Shown here: piece after piece, positions 1-4,741 of the stretch
How the letters are laid out: every line of letters starts with the position of its first letter
Position numbering within the stretch: the stretch's first letter is position 1
Source of the DNA: an uncultured Paracoccaceae bacterium
Lineage (GTDB): Bacteria; Pseudomonadota; Alphaproteobacteria; Rhodobacterales; Rhodobacteraceae
NCBI GenBank assembly: GCA_937952085.1
Contig: CALFYQ010000026.1
Location: 1-6,127, forward strand
Length of the DNA: 6,127 bases
Direction of reading: 5' to 3'
The notes under the pieces: generated by a model
What the model saw: the letters and a program-made list of their open reading frames with translations, nothing else
What the model was told of the DNA's origin: nothing
Database searches by the model: none
Translations under genes and position numbers: made by a program

Positions 1-844
1 GCATCCAGTTCCGGTTGCCCTTCAGCGTGTTGATCTCGCCGTTATGGGCGAGCATCCGGAAGGGCTGCGCCAGCCACCATTGCGGGAAGGTGTTGGTGGA
101 ATAGCGCTGATGATAGATCGCGAAGGCGCTCTCGAACCGGGGGTCGTCGAGATCCGGATAGAAGGTCGAGACCTGCTCGGCCAGCATCATGCCCTTGTAG
201 ATCACCGACCGGCAGGAGAGCGAGCAGAGGTAGAAGCCGGCGATGTTTGCCGCCGCCGCCGCCTTCTCCGCCCGCCGGCGGACGACGTAGAGTTCCCGCT
301 CGAAGCTCTCCTCGTCGAGGCCCTTGCGGTTGGCGATGATGATCTGCTCGATCTCCGGCCGGGTTGCGTTGGCCTTCTCGCCGAGGCAGGAAATGTCCAC
401 CGGCACCTGGCGCCAGCCATAGATGTAGTGCCCCATGCGGAGCACTTCGGTCTCGATGATGGCGCGGCAGGTCTCCTGTGCGCCGAAATCGGTGCGCGGC
501 AGGAAGATCATGCCGATGGCGATGCGCTCGCCCTCCTGCGGCTCGTGCCCGGTGCGGCGGATCTGGTCGTCGAAGAAGGCCTTCGGGATCTGGACATGGA
601 TGCCCGCGCCGTCGCCGGTCTTGCCGTCGGCGTCCACGGCTCCGCGATGCCAGATCGCCTTAAGCGCCGCGATGCCGGACTTCACCACCTGCCGGCGCGG
701 CTTGCCGTCGATCGCGACGACGAGGCCGACGCCGCAGGAATCCCGCTCGTCCTCCAGCCGGTACATGCCCGTTTCGGCAAGCTTCGCGCGCTCGGCCTCG
801 TGCGCGGCGGCCCAGGTCTCGTCGGTGCGAAGCTTGTCGGTCAT
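1..844 (-). CDS. gltB: Glutamate synthase [NADPH] large (alpha) subunit, N-terminal part, truncated by the window edge
   Basis: The large subunit of glutamate synthase (GOGAT) hydrolyses glutamine and passes the ammonia to 2-oxoglutarate, making glutamate in the cytoplasm with electrons from NADPH via GltD. Only the first 281 codons are present; the gene runs off the left edge. The visible part is the class II (Ntn-type) glutamine amidotransferase domain. Residues DSCGVG at 35-40 hold the presumed catalytic Cys37, which must become the N-terminus after removal of a 36-residue propeptide, similar in length to that of Azospirillum GltB. HRGAVDADGKTGDGAG (66-81), HQRYSTNTFPQW (245-256) and AHNGEINTLKGN (266-277, with the oxyanion Asn-Gly) are family hallmarks. 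The ATG at 844 is supported by an AGGAG ribosome binding site (852-856) with a 7-base spacer. The gene follows the last GFA gene by 44 bp and is probably the distal gene of the gltD operon. Family identity is very secure. Confidence 0.97.
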   Translation of the reverse strand, partial: MTDKLRTDETWAAAHEAERAKLAETGMYRLEDERDSCGVGLVVAIDGKPRRQVVKSGIAALKAIWHRGAVDADGKTGDGAGIHVQIPKAFFDDQIRRTGHEPQEGERIAIGMIFLPRTDFGAQETCRAIIETEVLRMGHYIYGWRQVPVDISCLGEKANATRPEIEQIIIANRKGLDEESFERELYVVRRRAEKAAAAANIAGFYLCSLSCRSVIYKGMMLAEQVSTFYPDLDDPRFESAFAIYHQRYSTNTFPQWWLAQPFRMLAHNGEINTLKGNRNWM

Positions 845-880
845 GGCGTGGCTCCTGATGAGCGCGGGGTGAGCGGGGGA

Positions 881-902
881 GGGCGGCCTCAGGAGGCCGC
901 CC
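881..902 (-). other. Perfect 9-bp stem-loop across the end of the third GFA gene
   Basis: Positions 881-889 and 894-902 are perfect inverted complements (GGGCGGCCT / AGGCCGCCC) around a 4-base loop. The stem includes the stop codon of the GFA gene (891-889) and lies 37 bases before the gltB start. No T-rich run follows on the minus strand, so it does not look like a standard intrinsic terminator. It could be an mRNA-stabilising or processing hairpin, or a weak attenuator that sets GltB expression relative to the upstream genes. The symmetry is plain in the sequence; the role is inferred. Confidence 0.55.
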
Positions 903-1323
903 CGGTCATTCCGATCGAGGCGAGGAATTCCGCCTCGGTCATGCGCGGGTGCTCGCCGGCGAAGGCGTAGGCGCCCGGCTTCCGGTCGACGAAGATCTCG
1001 CCGATGAAGTCGACGCCCTTCCAGCTTTCGAGCGCGCCGGCGGCGAGGTGGAACTCGCCGGCCGAAGGCCCGGCCGTCAGCCGGTAGAACATCGCCGAGC
1101 CGCATTTCGAGCAGAACGCCCGCTCGGCCCAGGCGGAAGAGCGGTGGACCGAAAGCGCCTCCCGCCCGGAGAGGGTCACCTCGACGGCCCGCGCCTGGAT
1201 CGCGATGTAGACGCCGCCGCTGAACGCCCGGCACATGCCGCAATGGCAGGCCCCGGCCTCGGCCTTCTCCCGCGAAATCTCGTAGCCTACGGCGCCGCAG
1301 AGGCACTTTCCCTTGATGCTCAT
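889..1323 (-). CDS. GFA family (CENP-V/GFA domain) zinc protein, third in the operon, 144 aa
   Basis: A small cytoplasmic protein of the GFA fold, named after the Paracoccus glutathione-dependent formaldehyde-activating enzyme. Most members have no proven reaction, and catalysis by the founding protein has been questioned. The zinc-binding pattern is complete: CLC (Cys7, Cys9), CHCGMC (Cys26, Cys28, Cys31) and CSKC (Cys71, Cys74). The family-typical FIGEIFVDRKP segment follows at 106-116, and a tail at 124-137 (EHPRMTEAEFLASI) is absent from the other two copies. The ATG at 1323 has a strong AAGGGAG ribosome binding site (1331-1337) 7 bases upstream. It is separated from the preceding GFA gene by 85 bp and from gltB by 44 bp, all on one strand. 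It is the most divergent of the three paralogues, lacking the GLFDDQ motif that the other two share. Domain assignment is secure; substrate unknown. Confidence 0.93.
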   Translation of the reverse strand: MSIKGKCLCGAVGYEISREKAEAGACHCGMCRAFSGGVYIAIQARAVEVTLSGREALSVHRSSAWAERAFCSKCGSAMFYRLTAGPSAGEFHLAAGALESWKGVDFIGEIFVDRKPGAYAFAGEHPRMTEAEFLASIGMTGAAS

Positions 1324-1408
1324 CTCTCGTCTCCCTTGTCGCGCGCCGAAATGGGCGCCGGGAGGGAGATGGGCAGCGCCCGCGTCAGGACATGGCAGAA
1401 GAGGCGGC
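1324..1408 (-). other. 85-bp gap between the second and third GFA genes, no gene seen
   Basis: This is the longest non-coding stretch inside the operon. Open frames crossing it are continuations of shadow frames and have no family-like sequence. Its right part in the window holds only a weak 6-bp inverted repeat (1353-1358 with 1376-1381, 17-base loop). Its left end holds the ribosome binding site of the third GFA gene at 1331-1337. The break in tight coupling here, against overlapping junctions upstream, suggests the third GFA gene joined the cluster separately or has some independent expression. Confidence 0.5.
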
Positions 1409-1825
1409 TCACGGCGCGACCCCCATCTCGGCCAGGACCTCGGCCCCGGCGCGCTGCGCCGCGCCGGTGGCGACGGGCGCCCAGGCCGGGCGGTTCTCGA
1501 CGAAGATCTCCTCGGTCAGCCGAAAGCCCGACTGATCGTCGAAGAGGCCCGGCGGCATGTCGAGCCGGCCCTCCGGCCAGTCCCGCCCGCGCCAGAAGAG
1601 CGCGGAGCCGCAGCGGCTGCAAAAGCCCCGCTCGCCCCAGTCTGAGGCGCGCCAGCGGCCGATCGGCGCGCCCTCCAGGAAGGCGACGCCCTCGCAGGAA
1701 AGCTCGTATTCCGGCCCGCCGGTCCAACGCCGGCACATGCCGCAATGGCAGGCGTGAATCTCCGGCGACACCTCCGCCGCGGTAAAGGCGCAAGCGCCGC
1801 AGAGGCAATGGCCCGCCACGTTCAC
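1409..1825 (-). CDS. GFA family (CENP-V/GFA domain) zinc protein, second in the operon, 138 aa, GTG start
   Basis: A second GFA-fold protein with all expected cysteines: CLC (Cys7, Cys9), CHCGMC (Cys26, Cys28, Cys31) and CSRC (Cys69, Cys72), plus an extra Cys44. GLFDDQSG at 94-101 and the TEEIFVENRPAW segment (104-115) align with the same regions of the first copy, pointing to a closer relation between these two. The start is chosen as GTG at 1825 because the reading begins family-like at once (VNVAGHCLCG), a GAGGGAG site (1833-1839) sits 7 bases upstream, and the GTG overlaps the TGA of the preceding GFA gene as GTGA (1825-1822), a classic coupling junction. The open frame continues upstream, but that part is out-of-frame reading of the preceding gene. 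Function beyond zinc binding is unknown; a role linked to glutamate or glutathione chemistry is only a guess from context. Confidence 0.92.
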   Translation of the reverse strand: MNVAGHCLCGACAFTAAEVSPEIHACHCGMCRRWTGGPEYELSCEGVAFLEGAPIGRWRASDWGERGFCSRCGSALFWRGRDWPEGRLDMPPGLFDDQSGFRLTEEIFVENRPAWAPVATGAAQRAGAEVLAEMGVAP

Positions 1826-2199
1826 GCCGCCGCTCCCTCGGACGGGAGGAAGGCGTAGGCGGTCGGCCGCTCCTCCTCGAAGATCTCGCTGGCGCGGGTC
1901 CAGCCGTCCTGATCGTCGAAAAGGCCGAGCGCGAGGTAATAGCGTTCGGTCGAGAAGCGGTGGAAGAAGAGCGCGCCGCCGCAGGTCGCGCAGGAGCCGC
2001 GCTCGGCGTCCTCGGAGGAGCGCCAGCGCTTCACCGGCCCGGCGATCTCCGGCGCCGCGCCGGCGTTCGCCGCCATCCACGGCCCGCCGACCCAGCGCCG
2101 GCAGGTGCGGCAATGGCAGACGCCATAGCGCTTTTCCACCGACGCCCGGAAGGTGACCGCGCCGCAGGCGCAGGCGCCGGTATGCGGCGCCGCATTCAT
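1822..2199 (-). CDS. GFA family (CENP-V/GFA domain) zinc protein, first in the operon, 125 aa
   Basis: The shortest of the three GFA paralogues and the one directly coupled to gltD. Zinc ligands are complete: CAC (Cys10, Cys12), CHCRTC (Cys28, Cys30, Cys33) and CATC (Cys70, Cys73). GLFDDQDG (92-99) and the SEIFEEERPTAYAF segment (104-117) match the family. The ATG at 2199 overlaps the gltD stop as ATGA (2199-2196); the DNA before it has no good ribosome binding site (only GC-rich gltD coding sequence), so translation probably depends on ribosomes finishing gltD. Its own stop overlaps the GTG of the next gene. A longer open frame in this register extends to 2721, but that portion is Arg/Ala/Gly-rich shadow of gltD and shows no domain. 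Family assignment is secure, biochemical role unknown. Confidence 0.92.
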   Translation of the reverse strand: MNAAPHTGACACGAVTFRASVEKRYGVCHCRTCRRWVGGPWMAANAGAAPEIAGPVKRWRSSEDAERGSCATCGGALFFHRFSTERYYLALGLFDDQDGWTRASEIFEEERPTAYAFLPSEGAAA

Positions 2200-3629
2200 T
2201 CCGCGGCGACCGCCGCCGCCTGGTCGAAGGCGGCCGCGATGTCCTCCGCCGCCTCGCGCCCGTCGCGGATCGCCCAGACGACGAGGGAGGCGCCGCGAAC
2301 GATGTCGCCCACCGCCCAGACGCCGGGCAGCGCCGCCCGATGCGAACGGAAATCGGCCTTGATCGTGCCCCAGCGCGTGACCTCTAGCCCCGGCTCGCCC
2401 CAGAGGCGCGGCAGCTCCTCTGGCTCGAAGCCGAGCGCCTTGATGACGAGATCGGCCTCGAAGGTCTCCTCCGAGCCGGGGATCTCTTCGGGGGATTGCC
2501 GCCCGGTCGCGTCGGGCGCGCCGAGGCGGATGCGGACGGCGCGCACGCCGCTGACGGCGCCGTCGCCGAGAAAGCCCTTCGGCGCGGCGCGCCAGACGAA
2601 CTCGACGCCCTCCTCCTCGGCGTTCGCCACCTCGCGCTGCGAACCCGGCATGTTCGCCCGGTCGCGACGATAGAGCAGCTTCACCGACTTGGCGCCCTGG
2701 CGCACGGCGGTGCGGACGCAATCCATCGCCGTGTCGCCGCCGCCGATGACGACGACGTTATTGCCCTCGGCGTTGAGCGCGCCGGAGTCGAATTCGGGCA
2801 CCGCGTCGCCGAAGCTCTTGCGGTTGGAGGCGGTGAGATAGTCGAGCGCTTGGACGATGCCGCCGAGGCCCGCGCCGGGGCCGCCGACATCGCGGAACTT
2901 GTAGACGCCGGTGGCGATCAGGATCGCGTCGTGCTTGCCGCGGAGTTCGGCGAAGCTCATCCCCGCGCCGACATCGACGCCAAGCGCGAATTCGACGCCG
3001 GCCTCTTCAAGCTGCGCGACGCGCTGCATCACCACCGGCTTCTCTAGCTTGAAGCCCGGAATGCCATAGGTCAGGAGGCCCCCCGCGCGATCGTAGCGGT
3101 CATAGACCGTCACCTGGAAACCGCGCCGTCGGAGCACGTCCGCCGCGGCCAGGCCGCCCGGCCCGGCGCCGATGATGCCGATGCTTTCCGGCCGGTCCGC
3201 CGCCGGGCTGATCGCCTCGACCCAGCCTTCGGCGAAGGCCATGTCGGTGAGATACTTCTCCACCGCGCCGATCGTCACCGTGCCGTGGCCGGACTGCTCG
3301 ATGACGCAGTTGCCCTCGCAGAGCCGGTCCTGCGGGCAGATGCGGCCGCAGATCTCCGGGAAGGTGTTGGTGGCCTGGCTGATCTCGTAGGCTTCGCGGA
3401 GGCGGCCTTCCGCGGTCAGCTTCAGCCAGTCCGGGATGTTGTTGTGGAGCGGGCAGTGAGACTGGCAGAACGGAACGCCGCATTGGGAGCAGCGCGAAGC
3501 CTGCTCCGCCGCCTTCTCCGCCGCGAACTGGCGGTAGATCTCGTGAAAATCGTGGCTCCGCGCCTCCGCGTCCCGCTTGGTCGGGGTTTCGCGTTCCACG
3601 TCCACGAACTTTAGCATACGCTGGGCCAT
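2196..3629 (-). CDS. gltD: Glutamate synthase [NADPH] small (beta) subunit, 477 aa
   Basis: GltD takes electrons from NADPH through FAD and passes them via iron-sulfur clusters to the FMN site of GltB. The N-terminal cluster domain has CSQCGVPFCQSHC (Cys47, 50, 55, 59) and CGRICPQDRLCEGNC (Cys94, 98, 104, 108). The FAD-binding GAGPGG lies at 154-159 followed by the acidic strand end VYDRYDRAGG (175-184). The NADPH-binding GGGDTAMD is at 296-303, and the C-terminal FAD contact AVGDIVRGASLVVWAIRDGREAA at 439-461. Length and all motifs are normal for the family. The start at 3629 is preferred over an ATG 20 codons upstream (3689) because MAQRMLKFVDVERETP is the usual beginning, GGGAGG and GAGG sites precede it at about 6-12 bases, and the longer version would translate an operator-like palindrome. 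It is the first gene of the operon and its stop overlaps the next start. Confidence 0.97.
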   Translation of the reverse strand: MAQRMLKFVDVERETPTKRDAEARSHDFHEIYRQFAAEKAAEQASRCSQCGVPFCQSHCPLHNNIPDWLKLTAEGRLREAYEISQATNTFPEICGRICPQDRLCEGNCVIEQSGHGTVTIGAVEKYLTDMAFAEGWVEAISPAADRPESIGIIGAGPGGLAAADVLRRRGFQVTVYDRYDRAGGLLTYGIPGFKLEKPVVMQRVAQLEEAGVEFALGVDVGAGMSFAELRGKHDAILIATGVYKFRDVGGPGAGLGGIVQALDYLTASNRKSFGDAVPEFDSGALNAEGNNVVVIGGGDTAMDCVRTAVRQGAKSVKLLYRRDRANMPGSQREVANAEEEGVEFVWRAAPKGFLGDGAVSGVRAVRIRLGAPDATGRQSPEEIPGSEETFEADLVIKALGFEPEELPRLWGEPGLEVTRWGTIKADFRSHRAALPGVWAVGDIVRGASLVVWAIRDGREAAEDIAAAFDQAAAVAAE

Positions 3630-3664
3630 CGCCTCGCCTCCCTGCCGGCGTGCGCCGCCATTTG

Positions 3665-3682
3665 CTGCATAGCGGTATGCAG
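3665..3682. promoter_or_regulatory. 18-bp perfect-arm palindrome upstream of gltD, candidate operator
   Basis: CTGCATA (3665-3671) and TATGCAG (3676-3682) are exact inverted complements around a 4-base centre, GCGG. The element lies 35 bases before the gltD ATG, in or near the expected promoter/leader. Perfect 7-base arms with a short spacer are typical of a dimeric regulator site; as RNA it could also form a short hairpin in the gltD leader. I do not recognise the cognate regulator. Confidence 0.5.
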
Positions 3683-3717
3683 GGAACATGAAAAGGCAGA
3701 AGTGCTGACCTAACTAG

Positions 3718-3731
3718 GGAAGAATTCTCCC
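3718..3731. promoter_or_regulatory. 14-bp imperfect dyad centred on an AGAATTCT core
   Basis: An 8-bp perfect palindrome (3721-3728) extends to 14 bp with six of seven base pairs symmetric (outer GG/CC). It lies next to the 20-bp dyad at 3733-3752; their centres are 18 bp apart, and AGGGAA is repeated at 3716 and 3736, exactly 20 bp apart. This layout is what paired binding sites on one helix face can look like, but a short AT-containing palindrome can arise by chance. Confidence 0.35.
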
Positions 3732-3732
3732 G

Positions 3733-3752
3733 ATCAGGGAAATCTCCTTGAT
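3733..3752. promoter_or_regulatory. 20-bp imperfect dyad in the gltD-uppP divergent region, candidate operator
   Basis: Eight of ten base pairs are symmetric about a centre between 3742 and 3743, with half-sites reading ATCAnGGAnA and the complement ATnTCCnTGAT. The element sits about 105 bases upstream of gltD and 120 upstream of uppP, so it could act on either gene. Length, spacing and position fit a transcription factor site. No family is assigned, and no convincing -35/-10 hexamers were found around it. Confidence 0.45.
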
Positions 3753-3843
3753 GGACTCCAAAAAATAAGTCAGTAAGACAGACCTATCTTTCGATCTTTC
3801 CCCAAATGAACCGGACTCCTAGGGTGCGGCCGCCGGGCGAATC

Positions 3844-3869
3844 GCGCACCGGCGCAGCTCCGGTCGCGC
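3844..3869 (+). promoter_or_regulatory. GC-rich hairpin abutting the uppP start codon
   Basis: GCGCACCGG (3844-3852) pairs with CCGGT-C-GCGC (3860-3869) to give nine base pairs with one bulged C (3865) and a 7-base loop. It ends one base before the ATG at 3871. No Shine-Dalgarno-like sequence is seen within or near it, so uppP would be translated from a structured, poorly initiating leader unless the transcript starts inside it. A role in limiting translation is inferred. Confidence 0.45.
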
Positions 3870-3870
3870 A

Positions 3871-4674
3871 ATGCCGATCCTCCATCTCCTGATCCTCGCC
3901 CTGATCCAGGGCGTGACGGAATTCCTGCCGATCTCCTCTTCCGGCCATCTCGCGCTCTATCCGCTCCTGACCGGCGCGCCGGACCAGGGCCTGAAGCTCG
4001 ACGTGGCGACGCATATCGGCACGCTCGCCGCCGTACTCGTCTATTTCCGTATGGAGGCGGGAATGGCGATCCGTGGCGGCATCCGTCTCCTCGGGCTCGA
4101 TTTCCGGAGCCGGGAGGCGAAGCTGGCGCTGCACCTGATCGTGGCCACCATCCCGGCGGTGATCGTCGGCGCGCTCCTCTCCGCCTTCCACATCACCGAA
4201 AGCTTCCGCTCCCTCGCCGTGATCGGCTGGGCCACTATCATCGGCGCGCTCTTCCTCTGGGCGGCGGATCGCTGGGGCGGGCTGAGCCGCGGCTGGGAGG
4301 AATGGGGAATGCGCCACGCGATCCTCACCGGCCTTGCCCAGGTCGTCGCGCTCATTCCCGGCATGAGCCGCTCGGGCATGACCATCGCCGCCGCGCGCGC
4401 GCTCGGCTACGGCCGCGTCGACGCCGCGCGCGTCTCGCTGCTGATGTCGATCCCGGTCACCTTCGCCGCCGGCGTCCTGATCACCGCGGAGGTCGTCTCG
4501 AGCGGCGATTCCTCGCTCCAGGCCGACGTGGTCGTCGCCGCGATCCTCTCCTTCCTCGCGGCCTATGGCGCGATCTGGATCTTCATGCGGATGCTGAGAA
4601 CCCAGACGATGACGGTCTTTGTCATCTACCGCCTGATCCTGGGCCCGATCCTGCTCTGGCTCGCCTATTCCTGA
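3871..4674 (+). CDS. uppP: Undecaprenyl-diphosphatase (UppP/BacA), 267 aa
   Basis: An integral inner-membrane phosphatase that converts undecaprenyl pyrophosphate to undecaprenyl phosphate, recycling the lipid carrier for peptidoglycan and other envelope polymers; overproduction in other bacteria gives bacitracin resistance. The N-terminal motif QGVTEFLPISSSGHL (13-27) carries Gln13, Glu17, Ser23 and His26 of the active site, and PGMSRSGMT (163-171) carries the essential Arg167. Hydrophobic stretches around 1-25, 46-59, 86-106, 113-131, 150-162, 190-208, 218-240 and 247-266 fit the multi-spanning topology, and the length is normal. The ATG at 3871 is the only plausible start: no in-frame start exists between it and the stop at 3820-3822, and MPILHLLILALIQGVTE is the usual N-terminus. 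Unusually, no ribosome binding site is visible. The gene is divergent from gltD. Confidence 0.96.
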   Translation: MPILHLLILALIQGVTEFLPISSSGHLALYPLLTGAPDQGLKLDVATHIGTLAAVLVYFRMEAGMAIRGGIRLLGLDFRSREAKLALHLIVATIPAVIVGALLSAFHITESFRSLAVIGWATIIGALFLWAADRWGGLSRGWEEWGMRHAILTGLAQVVALIPGMSRSGMTIAAARALGYGRVDAARVSLLMSIPVTFAAGVLITAEVVSSGDSSLQADVVVAAILSFLAAYGAIWIFMRMLRTQTMTVFVIYRLILGPILLWLAYS

Positions 4675-4741
4675 GAGGGTTCGTGCAACCGTCGCGCGAG
4701 CGGCGTAGGGTCTCCCCACATCAAGAAGGAGGAGACTCCAA

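Noticed and set aside
44..970. Long plus-strand open frame (308 codons) opposite gltB
   Set aside because: It is antisense to the clear glutamine amidotransferase domain of gltB and has no recognisable domain; long antisense frames are expected in GC-rich DNA.
1353..1381. Inverted repeat in the gap between the second and third GFA genes
   Set aside because: Only six base pairs with a 17-base loop and no T-run; too weak in this GC content to call a terminator.
1320..1808. Minus-strand 162-codon frame overlapping the second GFA gene
   Set aside because: Arg/Leu/Gly-rich shadow in another register of the same strand; the overlapping frame carries the complete GFA cysteine pattern.
889..2199. 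Annotating the GFA proteins as formaldehyde-detoxifying enzymes
   Set aside because: The family name comes from one protein whose catalytic role has been disputed; zinc-site conservation shows the fold, not that reaction, and no formaldehyde dehydrogenase gene is nearby.
3630..3689. 20-codon N-terminal extension of gltD from an upstream ATG at 3689
   Set aside because: The extension is unlike GltD N-termini, the downstream ATG at 3629 has a good ribosome binding site, and the extension would include the palindrome at 3665-3682.
3748..3790. Possible sigma-70 promoter for uppP (TTGATG at 3748, TATCTT at 3785)
   Set aside because: The two hexamers are 31 bases apart, and neither has an acceptable partner at 16-18 bases; no confident promoter can be called.
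3784..4719. Minus-strand open frame of 311 codons covering uppP
   Set aside because: Composition is Asp/Arg/Glu/His/Gly-rich with no domain, and it is exactly antisense to a gene with all UppP motifs; a shadow frame.
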